A stretch of 7,544 nt of DNA from Mariprofundaceae bacterium (GCA_030950865.1 JAUZQR010000253.1:1-7544), one strand, 5' to 3'; shown: positions 1-6,199, counted from the stretch's first letter. Notes: generated from the sequence alone by a model not told the origin. Made by a program: numbers and translations.

Positions 1-212
1 AAGGCAAAACGAGCTTCAGCACGCTCTTGCACCATAAGCAGATACTCTCCAAGCGATACGCTTTCCGTAGCATCTATGTCCAACTCCATAAAACGATCAA
101 CAATTTTATCTGTTGCTGTTAATGGCTCACTTGCAACCTTCTCATCTGCCCATGCCAAACTACTGCATGCAAGCGTTGTTATCATTATCAATGGTATCGT
201 GACTGTGCGCAT
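1..212 (-). CDS. Exported EF-hand-like protein, N-terminal 70 residues (3' end off window)
   Basis: Reading leftwards from an ATG at 212-210, the frame stays open to the window edge. A ribosome site AGGAG (complement of 218-222) lies 5 nt before the start. Residues 1-22 form a Sec signal peptide: Arg2, a hydrophobic core around residues 5-20, and a probable cut after Ala-Trp-Ala22. Cys16 is not in a good lipobox (TLAC), so a soluble periplasmic or secreted form is favoured. Residues 45-56 ([12 protein letters not shown]) fit an EF-hand calcium loop: Asp45, Asp47, Thr49, Ser51, Ser53 and Glu56 fall at ligand positions 1, 3, 5, 7, 9 and 12, with a hydrophobic Val at position 8. Helix-like sequence flanks the loop, and the last visible residues look like the lead-in to a second EF-hand. 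Calcium binding is inferred from this spacing; no specific function can be named. The gene is divergent from thyA. Confidence 0.8.
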   Translation of the reverse strand, partial: MRTVTIPLIMITTLACSSLAWADEKVASEPLTATDKIVDRFMELDIDATESVSLGEYLLMVQERAEARFA

Positions 213-223
213 GGGAACTCCTG

Positions 224-232
224 TGGCATAAT
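224..232 (+). promoter_or_regulatory. Candidate extended -10 promoter for thyA
   Basis: TGGCATAAT fits the extended -10 pattern TGnTATAAT with one mismatch (C for the first T). No convincing -35 box lies 17 bp upstream, which extended -10 promoters can tolerate. Transcription would start near 239, giving a leader of about 39 nt to the GTG at 278. It sits between the divergent start codons and close to the minus-strand ribosome site at 218-222. Confidence 0.4.
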
Positions 233-243
233 TCCGCGATAGC

Positions 244-261
244 ATATCCAATTTTGGACAT
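244..261. promoter_or_regulatory. Imperfect 18-bp dyad upstream of thyA
   Basis: ATATCCAATTTTGGACAT is nearly self-complementary: arms ATATCCAA and TTGGACAT around a central TT, with one mismatched pair (246/259). It lies just downstream of the proposed thyA start point and upstream of the thyA ribosome site, where an operator or a small RNA stem could act. Short AT-rich dyads arise often by chance, so a regulatory role is only a possibility. Confidence 0.25.
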
Positions 262-267
262 ACAGGC

Positions 268-273
268 GAGGGG
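268..273 (+). promoter_or_regulatory. thyA ribosome binding site, decides GTG start
   Basis: GAGGGG at 268-273 lies 4 nt before GTG 278-280 (6 nt if only GAGG is counted). The upstream in-frame TTG at 254 has no comparable site, and the residues it would add (MDIQARGK) do not resemble ThyA. The GTG start gives [12 protein letters not shown], which matches the usual ThyA N-terminus. Confidence 0.75.
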
Positions 274-277
274 CAAG

Positions 278-1111
278 GTGAAAACATATCTCGATTTAAT
301 GCAACATGTGCTTGATTGCGGCACAAAAAAAGGTGACCGCACAGGCACAGGCACAACATCTGTGTTTGGTTATCAAATGCGTTTTGATTTACAGCAAGGT
401 TTTCCGCTTGTAACTACTAAAAAAACACACCTTAAATCTATTATTCATGAGTTATTATGGTTTTTAAAAGGTGATACCAATACCGCTTACTTGCGCGAAC
501 ATGGTGTGAAAATTTGGGATGAGTGGGCAAGTGAAGAAGGTAATCTTGGTCCTGTATATGGTCATCAATGGCGTTCGTGGCCAACACCAAATGGCGGTAC
601 AATCGACCAAATATCAGAACTTATTAGCCAAATAAAGTCCAAACCAAACTCACGCAGGCTCATTGTATCAGCATGGAATGTTGCTGATTTGCCCGATGAA
701 TCTATTACGCCACAAGAAAATGTGAAAAATAATAAAATGGCTCTCCCGCCATGCCATGCATTTTTTCAATTTTATGTCGCAGAAGGCAAACTATCTTGCC
801 AATTATACCAACGTTCAGCAGATATATTTTTGGGTGTGCCATTTAATATCGCATCCTATGCCCTACTGACCATGATGATTGCGCAAGTTTGTGATTTAGA
901 ATCAGGTGAATTCATCCACACCTTGGGTGATGCCCATTTATACAATAATCACATGGAACAAGTGAACACACAACTGGCTCGCGAGCCATACCCACTACCC
1001 CAGATAACGCTCAACCCTGACATTAACAATATCTTTGATTTCACGTATGATGACTTCACATTAGAAGGGTATGAATGCCATGCAGGCATTCGCGCCCCCA
1101 TCGCCATTTAG
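278..1111 (+). CDS. thyA: Thymidylate synthase
   Basis: ThyA converts dUMP and 5,10-methylene-tetrahydrofolate to dTMP and dihydrofolate in the cytoplasm. The GTG start at 278 gives 277 residues (E. coli has 264). Family landmarks, numbered from the [10 protein letters not shown] with Arg21 for phosphate binding; [12 protein letters not shown] (57-68); [25 protein letters not shown] (125-134) with Arg126 and Arg127; the catalytic Cys159 in [24 protein letters not shown] with Asp182 and Asn190; and HLYNNH with His220 and Tyr222 for dUMP sugar binding. The C-terminus IRAPIAI is canonical and ends in the usual Ile. The extra length compared with E. coli is mostly an insert at about 139-152, just before the catalytic loop; similar inserts occur in other bacterial ThyA proteins. 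The gene is divergent from the EF-hand gene and is followed by folA, which recycles its dihydrofolate product. Confidence 0.97.
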   Translation: MKTYLDLMQHVLDCGTKKGDRTGTGTTSVFGYQMRFDLQQGFPLVTTKKTHLKSIIHELLWFLKGDTNTAYLREHGVKIWDEWASEEGNLGPVYGHQWRSWPTPNGGTIDQISELISQIKSKPNSRRLIVSAWNVADLPDESITPQENVKNNKMALPPCHAFFQFYVAEGKLSCQLYQRSADIFLGVPFNIASYALLTMMIAQVCDLESGEFIHTLGDAHLYNNHMEQVNTQLAREPYPLPQITLNPDINNIFDFTYDDFTLEGYECHAGIRAPIAI

Positions 1112-1136
1112 AGGGGACATAGCATCCCCTATTCTA
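1109..1136 (+). terminator. Hairpin at the thyA stop, possible terminator
   Basis: AGGGGA (1112-1117) pairs perfectly with TCCCCT (1125-1130) around a 7-nt loop. TAGA (1109-1112), which includes the stop codon, can also pair with TCTA (1133-1136) across a small bulge. Only a weak run of T follows (ATTCT), so this is at best an imperfect intrinsic terminator. It may instead be an mRNA 3'-end stabilising stem. Confidence 0.45.
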
Positions 1137-1155
1137 GCTGCGCCGAAACGTCAGC
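1137..1155 (+). repeat. Small inverted repeat in the thyA-folA spacer
   Basis: GCTG (1137-1140) pairs with CAGC (1152-1155). The stem continues with CG (1141-1142) to CG (1149-1150) past a single bulged T, leaving loop CCGAAA. This is the second of the inverted repeats packed between thyA and folA. It is short and could be coincidental on its own; its place in the series is what makes it worth listing. Confidence 0.3.
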
Positions 1156-1158
1156 CAG

Positions 1159-1193
1159 CAAAAGGACAAAGCGCAGTAACACGCGCCCTTTTG
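1159..1193 (+). terminator. Bulged hairpin with T-rich 3' side, possible terminator
   Basis: CAAAAGG (1159-1165) pairs with CCTTTTG (1187-1193), and inside it GCGC (1171-1174) pairs with GCGC (1183-1186) around an 8-nt loop. The 5 nt at 1166-1170 form a bulge. Alternatively ACAAA at 1166-1170 pairs with TTTGT at 1190-1194. The T-rich right arm (TTTTGTTGATT) suits either an intrinsic terminator for thyA or part of a repeat element. No open frame of interest crosses it. Confidence 0.35.
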
Positions 1194-1230
1194 TTGATTG
1201 TAAGTGCAGGAAAAAGCAGATAGCCAGGGT

Positions 1231-1273
1231 GTCTTTCTTTGGTTCTTTCTTGGACAAGCAAGAAAGAATGAAA
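1231..1273 (+). repeat. Inverted-repeat element resembling a dispersed proteobacterial repeat
   Basis: TTCTTTCTTG (1243-1252) and CAAGAAAGAA (1259-1268) form a perfect 10-bp stem with loop GACAAG. The pairing continues past a G-T wobble and one mismatch with TTT (1238-1240) to AAA (1271-1273). The left part also contains a short direct repeat (CTTTCTTTGG then CTTTCTTGG). From memory, near-identical TTTCTTTGGTT...GGACAAGCAA(A)GAAAG sequences are scattered between genes in many proteobacteria and often give spurious short proteins with an FFGxFL...KQ pattern. The corresponding frame here reads VSFFGSFLDKQERMKT. It ends only a few bases before the folA ribosome site. Element identity is from memory; the stem itself is visible. 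Confidence 0.6.
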
Positions 1274-1278
1274 ACTTT

Positions 1279-1284
1279 AAGGAG
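1279..1284 (+). promoter_or_regulatory. folA ribosome binding site with long spacer
   Basis: AAGGAG matches the anti-Shine-Dalgarno sequence well, but the next in-frame start, ATG 1296, lies 11 nt downstream, longer than the usual 5-9 nt. No closer start codon exists in the folA frame, and the protein start MKLSLIWAMD matches the family, so the start is kept. Confidence 0.6.
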
Positions 1285-1295
1285 ACCAGTTTAAT

Positions 1296-1793
1296 ATGAA
1301 ACTATCACTCATCTGGGCAATGGATAACAACCGTTTAATTGGCAATCACGATGCCCTACCGTGGAAACTACCTGCCGATATGCAATGGTTTCGCAAACAA
1401 ACCATGAACAAACCTATTCTAATGGGAAGAAAAACCTTTGAATCTATAGGTAAACCCTTACCCAAACGCGTGAACATCGTATTAAGCAGACAAAAAGACC
1501 TAAAAATTGAAGGCTGCACCGTTGTACAATCACTGGATGAAGCCAAAGCAGTCGCACCTGATGCAGACGAGCTTATGGTGATTGGTGGCGCTGAAATTTA
1601 TGCGCTACTTCTGCCGCAAGCTGATCAATTATACATTACCCATATTGAAGAAAGTTTTGAAGGCGATGCTTGGTTTCCTGCATATAATTTAGAACTTTGG
1701 CAGCGCACTCAACATGAATCCCATCAAGCCGATGAAAAAAATGCTTACGACTATCATTTTGAAGTTTGGCAGCGAAATCCATTGCAAAAGTAG
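1296..1793 (+). CDS. folA: Dihydrofolate reductase
   Basis: FolA reduces dihydrofolate to tetrahydrofolate with NADPH in the cytoplasm. The product is 165 residues, close to the 159 of E. coli, and collinear with it. Visible landmarks: the N-terminal strand LSLIWAM; the Met20-type loop region with IGNHDALPWKLPADM (15-29), where Asp28 is the active-site acid (Asp27 in E. coli); NKPILMGRKTFESIG (38-52), which contributes to NADPH binding; Arg58 in KRVNIVLS, the folate glutamate-binding arginine; VIGGAEIY (95-102) with the conserved Gly-Gly of the cofactor site; and Thr115 in LYITHI. Trp7 stands where E. coli has Ala6; other DHFRs also vary here. The gene follows thyA after a 184-bp hairpin-rich spacer and precedes trpF by only 32 bp, so it could be the first gene of the downstream transcript. 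No clear promoter was identified in front of it. Confidence 0.96.
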   Translation: MKLSLIWAMDNNRLIGNHDALPWKLPADMQWFRKQTMNKPILMGRKTFESIGKPLPKRVNIVLSRQKDLKIEGCTVVQSLDEAKAVAPDADELMVIGGAEIYALLLPQADQLYITHIEESFEGDAWFPAYNLELWQRTQHESHQADEKNAYDYHFEVWQRNPLQK

Positions 1794-1825
1794 CCATTTA
1801 CCACTATTTATGATTGGATTCGTAT

Positions 1826-2488
1826 ATGAATTCAGCTATTCGCACACGCATTAAGGTTTGTGGCATCACCCGCCTAGAAGATGCCCTTGCCGCATCAGCG
1901 TTGGGCGTGGATGCGGTCGGCTTTGTCTTTTATAAAAAGTCCCCGCGTTATATTGAACCCATGAAGGCTGCGGCAATCATTCGGGAGTTGCCACCCTTTG
2001 TATCTGCTGTAGGACTTTTTGTGAATCCTGAACAATCGTTTATTGATGACGTATTAGCTAGTTGTCCCCTAGGTGTTGTGCAACTGCATGGCGATGAAAC
2101 CCCTGATTTTTGTCAGGCACAAGCTAGACGGGTCATCAAAGCCATTGCTGTAAGCTCCGCAGAAGATTTAGAACGTGCCAAGCAGTATACATGCTCTATT
2201 TTACTGGATACCAAAGCACCAAAAGGCGTTTATGGTGGTACAGGTCACAGTTTTGACTGGTCATTGCTACATAATTTTACACATGAGCAGCCATTGATAT
2301 TGGCTGGGGGTTTAAACATTACAAATGTAGAAAATGCACTTTCTCATCGCCAATGGTTTGCTCTGGATGTATCTTCGGGGGTCGAAACTGCGCCTGGTAT
2401 TAAAGATTATGATAAAATACATGCTTTTGTAGGTGCTGTGCAAACAATCGATAAAGAGATTGCAGGTAAGGAAATACAGGACGCATGA
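1826..2488 (+). CDS. trpF: Phosphoribosylanthranilate isomerase
   Basis: TrpF carries out the Amadori rearrangement of N-(5-phosphoribosyl)anthranilate to the carboxyphenylamino-deoxyribulose phosphate in tryptophan synthesis. The ATG at 1826 gives 220 residues, a normal length for a monofunctional (beta/alpha)8 TrpF. The family motif KVCGIT (10-15) carries the catalytic Cys12. The catalytic Asp128 lies in LLDTKAP, followed by the GGTGHSFDW segment. QLHGDE (86-91), AGGLN (160-164) and [13 protein letters not shown] (181-194) are also typical, the last two belonging to the phosphate-binding end of the barrel. An in-frame TTG at 1814 could extend the protein by four residues, but nothing supports it. 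Neither start has a strong ribosome site (only a weak TTGGA at 1814-1818), so translation may depend partly on folA upstream. The stop overlaps the trpB start as ATGA. TrpC is not fused to it and is not in this window. Confidence 0.95.
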   Translation: MNSAIRTRIKVCGITRLEDALAASALGVDAVGFVFYKKSPRYIEPMKAAAIIRELPPFVSAVGLFVNPEQSFIDDVLASCPLGVVQLHGDETPDFCQAQARRVIKAIAVSSAEDLERAKQYTCSILLDTKAPKGVYGGTGHSFDWSLLHNFTHEQPLILAGGLNITNVENALSHRQWFALDVSSGVETAPGIKDYDKIHAFVGAVQTIDKEIAGKEIQDA

Positions 2489-3738
2489 CAACAGATTTTA
2501 TATACGATTTAAGCATCAAACATGCGCCTGATGCAGGCGGTCACTTTGAGGCTAATGGCACATTGTTTGGTGGTCGCTTTGCCGCAGAAACACTGATGCA
2601 GCCCCTACAAGAAATTGAACAAGCCTTTACCGATGCATGGGCAGATCCTGAATTCCATGCTGAACGCTTGGATTTACTAAAAAACTATGTCGGTCGGGCA
2701 ACTCCGCTTTACCATGCCAAACATCTCACTGCTGAAGTTGGTGGTGCGCAGATTTATTTAAAACGTGAAGACTTAAATCACACGGGTGCACATAAAGTAA
2801 ATAATACCATTGGTCAGGCTTTATTGGCTAGGCGTATGGGCAAAAAGAAGGTCATTGCTGAAACGGGCGCTGGTCAACACGGCGTTGCCACAGCTACGGT
2901 TGCCGCGATGTTTAATATGCAGTGTGATATTTATATGGGGCGTGAAGATATTCGCCGTCAGGCTCCAAATGTGTTTCGCATGAAATTGCTCGGTGCAAAC
3001 GTCGTGCCTGTGGATTCTGGTACCGCAACACTCAAAGATGCTGTGAATGAAGCCTTGCGTGTTTGGGTCGCCAACTGTGAAGATACCTATTACATCTTTG
3101 GCACTGCGGCAGGACCACACCCATTCCCATTGATGGTGCGCCAGTTTCATACGGTCATTGGACAAGAAGCGCGTGCCCAATGCTTAGAACAAGCAGGAAA
3201 ACTCCCTGATGTTGCCGTGGCTTGTGTAGGCGGCGGCTCCAATGCCATTGGTTTATTGCACCCCTTACAAGATGATGATATTCGTCTTGTTGCTGTTGAA
3301 GCAGCGGGGCATGGACTTGAATCGGGTGAACATGCAGCCGCTTTGGCAAAAGGAAAACCAGGCATTATTCATGGAAGTTTGAGTTATTTGCTGGAAGATG
3401 AAGAAGGGCAAATACAAGGCACACACAGTATTTCTGCGGGTTTGGATTATCCAGGTGTTGGTCCAGAGCTTGCAGCTATGATGGAAGCTGGGCGCTTGGA
3501 GCTTGATAGCGCAACCGATGATGATGCTTTGCAAGCATTTCAAGTTTTAACCAAAGCCGAAGGCATTATACCTGCTTTGGAATCCAGTCATGCATTGGCA
3601 GCGGGCATGCGTATCGCGGCAAACATGCAACCCAATCAAATCGTATTGATTAACCTTTCAGGGCGTGGTGACAAAGATTTAAACACCGTGATGGATAAGC
3701 TTGGCTTTCAAGATGATACCCAAGGGGTATCTACATGA
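2485..3738 (+). CDS. trpB: Tryptophan synthase beta subunit
   Basis: TrpB is the PLP enzyme that condenses indole with L-serine to give L-tryptophan; it works in an alpha2-beta2 complex with TrpA that channels indole. It has 417 residues, about 20 more than E. coli, mostly as a longer N-terminus. Landmarks: [15 protein letters not shown] (93-107) with the PLP Schiff-base Lys104; ETGAGQHG (126-133) with catalytic Glu126; [15 protein letters not shown]; the glycine loop GGGSNA (249-254) holding the PLP phosphate; LDYPGVGP (320-327); ESSHA (366-370); and LSGRGDKD (391-398) with Ser392 near the PLP ring nitrogen. This is the standard TrpB1 form that pairs with TrpA. Its ATG overlaps the trpF stop, with AGGA at 2478-2481 only 3 nt away and AAGGA at 2468-2472 further back, so coupling to trpF is likely. 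Its stop overlaps the trpA start in the same way. Confidence 0.98.
   Translation: MTTDFIYDLSIKHAPDAGGHFEANGTLFGGRFAAETLMQPLQEIEQAFTDAWADPEFHAERLDLLKNYVGRATPLYHAKHLTAEVGGAQIYLKREDLNHTGAHKVNNTIGQALLARRMGKKKVIAETGAGQHGVATATVAAMFNMQCDIYMGREDIRRQAPNVFRMKLLGANVVPVDSGTATLKDAVNEALRVWVANCEDTYYIFGTAAGPHPFPLMVRQFHTVIGQEARAQCLEQAGKLPDVAVACVGGGSNAIGLLHPLQDDDIRLVAVEAAGHGLESGEHAAALAKGKPGIIHGSLSYLLEDEEGQIQGTHSISAGLDYPGVGPELAAMMEAGRLELDSATDDDALQAFQVLTKAEGIIPALESSHALAAGMRIAANMQPNQIVLINLSGRGDKDLNTVMDKLGFQDDTQGVST
3715..3731 (+). promoter_or_regulatory. Hairpin that encloses the trpA ribosome binding site
   Basis: GATACCC (3715-3721) and GGGTATC (3725-3731) are perfect complements separated by AAG, giving a 7-bp stem with a three-base loop (or 6 bp with loop CAAGG). 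The trpA ribosome site AAGGGG (3722-3727) is made of the loop and the right arm, 7 nt before ATG 3735. In the folded RNA the site would be mostly paired. A ribosome translating the last codons of trpB would open the stem. The hairpin is seen directly; its role in translational coupling is inferred. Confidence 0.6.
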
Positions 3739-4535
3739 GCCGCTTGCCCGAAGTTTTCAAACGCTGCAAATCAGAAAAACGTGCCGCATTGATTGGTTAT
3801 TTAACTGCGGGCGACCCTGATGTAAACACCTCCAAAGACCTATTACTTACACTTGCAAAACAAGTGGATATTCTCGAAATCGGAATGCCTTTTTCTGACC
3901 CTGCCGCCGATGGCCCCGTGATTCAGGCTGCAAGCGAACGCGCTTTAGCATCAGGCACACATATTTCTGATGTCTTTAAGCTTGCTCAAACTGTACGAGA
4001 AGCCAACCCAGATATTGGCATTGTACTCATGGGTTATGCCAATACACCTTTTGTTTTGGGTTTTGATAACTTTTCTAAACAAGCTGTTTCAGCAGGTGTT
4101 GATGCCGTATTATTGGTCGATATTCCCCCTGAAGAAGGTTATTTATGCGACCCGATTTTCAAACAATATGGACTTGATCGCATTCTACTTTTATCACCCA
4201 CTTCAACAGATGAACGTATAAAACTTGCAAACAAGCACGCAAGCGGCTTTATTTACTATGTATCGCTAAATGGGATTACAGGTGCTAATATAGGTGAAAT
4301 GACTTCGATTAGACAAAAAGTTGACAATATTCGTACACACACAGATTTACCTGTATGTGTTGGTTTTGGTGTGAAAACACCACAACAAGCCTCCGAAGTT
4401 GCTGAATTTTCTGATGGTGTGGTTGTTGGCAGCCATTTTGTAGGGCAGATTCCTGCCCATGCAAGGGAATCACAAAATATGACAACAGCTATCAATCATG
4501 CTGCGCAAGCCATGAAAATGGCGATTCAAGCATGA
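3735..4535 (+). CDS. trpA: Tryptophan synthase alpha subunit
   Basis: TrpA cleaves indole-3-glycerol phosphate to indole and glyceraldehyde-3-phosphate and passes indole to TrpB. The product is a 266-residue (beta/alpha)8 barrel protein (E. coli 268). Catalytic Glu48 lies in [10 protein letters not shown], and Asp59 in [11 protein letters not shown] matches E. coli Asp60. YLTAGDP (22-28), the LLVDIPPEE segment, [12 protein letters not shown] (173-184) with Tyr174, and [11 protein letters not shown], which holds the phosphate, are all present and in order. Nothing suggests loss of activity. The ATG overlaps the trpB stop (ATGA), and its ribosome site is enclosed in the stem at 3715-3731, consistent with co-production at equal levels with TrpB. 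The stop overlaps the start of the next gene, again as ATGA. Confidence 0.97.
   Translation: MSRLPEVFKRCKSEKRAALIGYLTAGDPDVNTSKDLLLTLAKQVDILEIGMPFSDPAADGPVIQAASERALASGTHISDVFKLAQTVREANPDIGIVLMGYANTPFVLGFDNFSKQAVSAGVDAVLLVDIPPEEGYLCDPIFKQYGLDRILLLSPTSTDERIKLANKHASGFIYYVSLNGITGANIGEMTSIRQKVDNIRTHTDLPVCVGFGVKTPQQASEVAEFSDGVVVGSHFVGQIPAHARESQNMTTAINHAAQAMKMAIQA
4509..4522 (+). repeat. GAAA-tetraloop hairpin just before the MBL gene start
   Basis: GCCAT (4509-4513) and ATGGC (4518-4522) pair perfectly around GAAA, a stable GNRA-type tetraloop. The stem lies within the last codons of trpA, 9 nt before ATG 4532, where a ribosome site would be expected. No Shine-Dalgarno sequence is visible there. 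CATGAAAAT also occurs twice, at 4511-4519 and 4531-4539. A role in start selection or coupling is speculative. Confidence 0.3.
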
Positions 4536-5317
4536 AAATAAGAGTCTTGGGCTGTTATGGGGGCCAACTCCTTGGTTTTCATCTAAGCTCATTTTTGGTG
4601 AATGACTCCATTCTTTTGGATGCAGGCTCGCCTACCGTTGCGCTCACCTTGGAAGAGCAGCGCCATATTCGCCATGTGTTTATTTCACATACACATTTGG
4701 ATCATATTCAAGATATTGCATTTCTTGCGGATAACCGTTCGTTGAAGCGTATGGGTGGCGCTGGTGAAAACCGTCACATTACCATTCATAGTCTGCAAGA
4801 TAATTTGGACACTCTAAAAACACACTTTTTAAATGATATCATATGGCCAGATTTCACCAAAATACCTACCGTTAAAGACCCCATTTTAAAGCTATCTGCC
4901 ATTGAACCTTTAAAAAGTATCACTGTTGATGATGTCACCATTACTCCCATACCGATGAATCACCCTGTGCCATGTACTGGTTTTTTATTGGAGCAAGGTG
5001 GCAAACAGTTTATTTATTCTGCCGATACAGGCATGACCGATACATTATGGAAAGTTGCCAATGCCCAGCCTAATTTGCGCGGGCTTATTATTGATTGTTC
5101 TTTCCCAAATGCCTATCAAAACTTGGCGGAAATTAGTGGGCATTTAACACCCAAACAAATGGCTAGCGAATTGAAAAAGCTTCGCACACTGGGTGAAACG
5201 CCTATTTATTTGTTCCATATGAAGCCAGAAACCCTAAATGTTATGACCGCCGAAGTTGAAGCTGAAAATATTCCCCACTTGCGTATGTTAACGCAGGTGG
5301 ATGAACTTTTATTATAA
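4532..5317 (+). CDS. MBL-fold hydrolase, class II 3',5'-cyclic-nucleotide phosphodiesterase-like (PDE1/CpdP type)
   Basis: A 261-residue soluble protein with no signal peptide or membrane segment. The N-terminus ([26 protein letters not shown]) and the metal motif HTHLDH (His53, His55, Asp57, His58) mark the metallo-beta-lactamase fold. Further likely metal or active-site positions are His144 (NHPVPCTG), Asp165 (SADTG), His204 (SGHLTP) and His229 (FHMKP). The run HTHLDHIQ matches the start of the class II cyclic-nucleotide phosphodiesterase signature; after it this protein has Asp where the signature, as I recall it, has Gly or Ser. The whole resembles the bacterial proteins annotated 3',5'-cyclic-nucleotide phosphodiesterase. 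Substrate is not proven: cAMP is the family guess, another phosphodiester is possible. It is locked by ATGA overlap to trpA and lies 9 nt before accD, so it is made with the tryptophan and acetyl-CoA carboxylase genes. It lacks a clear ribosome site and probably depends on trpA translation. Confidence 0.8.
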   Translation: MKIRVLGCYGGQLLGFHLSSFLVNDSILLDAGSPTVALTLEEQRHIRHVFISHTHLDHIQDIAFLADNRSLKRMGGAGENRHITIHSLQDNLDTLKTHFLNDIIWPDFTKIPTVKDPILKLSAIEPLKSITVDDVTITPIPMNHPVPCTGFLLEQGGKQFIYSADTGMTDTLWKVANAQPNLRGLIIDCSFPNAYQNLAEISGHLTPKQMASELKKLRTLGETPIYLFHMKPETLNVMTAEVEAENIPHLRMLTQVDELLL

Positions 5318-5320
5318 GGA
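5316..5320 (+). promoter_or_regulatory. accD ribosome binding site, decides ATG start
   Basis: AAGGA overlaps the TAA stop of the preceding gene and lies 6 nt before ATG 5327. The in-frame TTG at 5321 directly abuts the site and cannot use it, so the longer reading beginning MTMNW is rejected. Confidence 0.75.
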
Positions 5321-5326
5321 TTGACC

Positions 5327-6199
5327 ATGAACTGGATTACACGCTTAATTGAAAGCCCAAAAACAATTTTGTCATCCAAGCCAGAAAATAGCGCCCCTGA
5401 AGGCATGTGGATTAAATGCCCTGGCTGCTCTGATACGTTATACAATAAAGAACTAACGCGCTCACAAATGGTATGCCCTCGTTGCGACCAACACCTGCGC
5501 ATCAGTGCCGAAGAGCGCGCTGGCACCCTATTTGACAAAGATAGCTGCGAAGAATTTGATGGTGAGCTTCGTTCAGTAGATCCACTCGATTTTAAAGATT
5601 TAAAACGTTATAAAGACCGCTTAAAAGATGCCAATAAACGTGTAGGCAAACAAGATGCCATGCGCAATTATGTGGGTGATATTTGTGGTCAAACAGTCTC
5701 GACATCTATCTTTGAGTTTAAATATATGGGTGGCAGCATGGGCTCTGTGGTTGGTGAAAAAATCGTGCGCGGCATGGAGCGTGCCGTCGAGCGTAAATGC
5801 CCTTATTTACTGGTCACTTCATCAGGTGGGGCTCGTATGCAAGAAAGTCTTTTATCACTGATGCAAATGGCAAAAACATCCTCTGCTGCCAATCGTTTGA
5901 ATGAAGCCAAACTACCATTTGTCTGCCTTCTGACTGACCCGACCATGGGTGGTGTCTCAGCATCTGTGGCATGGCTTGGTGATGTGATTATTGCTGAACC
6001 TGATGCATTGATTGGCTTTGCAGGACCGCGCGTGATTCAGGAAACCGTGGGCGAAAAGCTTCCAGAAGGTTTTCAACGCTCTGATTTTTTACTGCAACAT
6101 GGTCTGATTGATGATGTGGTGGATCGGCATGAATTACGTGATTATTTAAAAGTATTATTTGAACACCTTATGCATCGTGCTTACCGCCCTGCTCAATAA
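5327..6199 (+). CDS. accD: Acetyl-CoA carboxylase carboxyltransferase subunit beta
   Basis: AccD pairs with AccA to move the carboxyl group from carboxybiotin on AccB to acetyl-CoA, forming malonyl-CoA for fatty acid synthesis. The ATG at 5327 gives 290 residues (E. coli 304). An N-terminal zinc ribbon is formed by Cys31, Cys34, Cys50 and Cys53 (WIKCPGC ... VCPRC). The crotonase-like carboxyltransferase core follows: MGGSMGSVVGEKI (134-146), SSGGARMQES (165-174), TDPTMGGVSAS (203-213) and GFAGPRVI (230-237), which form the CoA and carboxybiotin pocket and its oxyanion glycines. HGLIDDVVDR near the C-terminus is also typical. In E. coli the zinc ribbon binds mRNA in autoregulation; whether that holds here is unknown. 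The accD-folC pair is conserved in many proteobacteria. The gene follows the MBL gene by 9 nt and precedes folC by 26 nt. Confidence 0.97.
   Translation: MNWITRLIESPKTILSSKPENSAPEGMWIKCPGCSDTLYNKELTRSQMVCPRCDQHLRISAEERAGTLFDKDSCEEFDGELRSVDPLDFKDLKRYKDRLKDANKRVGKQDAMRNYVGDICGQTVSTSIFEFKYMGGSMGSVVGEKIVRGMERAVERKCPYLLVTSSGGARMQESLLSLMQMAKTSSAANRLNEAKLPFVCLLTDPTMGGVSASVAWLGDVIIAEPDALIGFAGPRVIQETVGEKLPEGFQRSDFLLQHGLIDDVVDRHELRDYLKVLFEHLMHRAYRPAQ

Noticed and set aside
254..277. TTG start eight codons upstream for thyA
   Set aside because: The ribosome site at 268-273 lies inside the added stretch and serves GTG 278, whose product matches known ThyA N-termini.
160..354. Minus-strand open frame of 64 codons across the thyA 5' end
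   Set aside because: It overlaps the exported protein start, the divergent promoter region and conserved thyA codons, and has no recognisable domain; it is a shadow of coding sequence.
652..735. Insert of about 13 residues in ThyA before the catalytic loop as a novelty
   Set aside because: Inserts at this place occur in many bacterial thymidylate synthases, so it is ordinary family variation.
1782..1814. Possible promoter before trpF (TTGCAA ... TATTTA or TATGAT)
   Set aside because: TATTTA has correct spacing but a poor match; TATGAT matches better but lies 21 bp from TTGCAA and would leave a leader of about 5 nt. Read-through from folA across 32 bp is simpler.
1814..1825. TTG start four codons upstream for trpF
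   Set aside because: It has no ribosome site, and the added residues are not part of the TrpF N-terminus; ATG 1826 is preferred.
2821..3180. Minus-strand open frame of 119 codons inside trpB
   Set aside because: It lies antisense to strongly conserved trpB catalytic codons and its product resembles no family; shadow.
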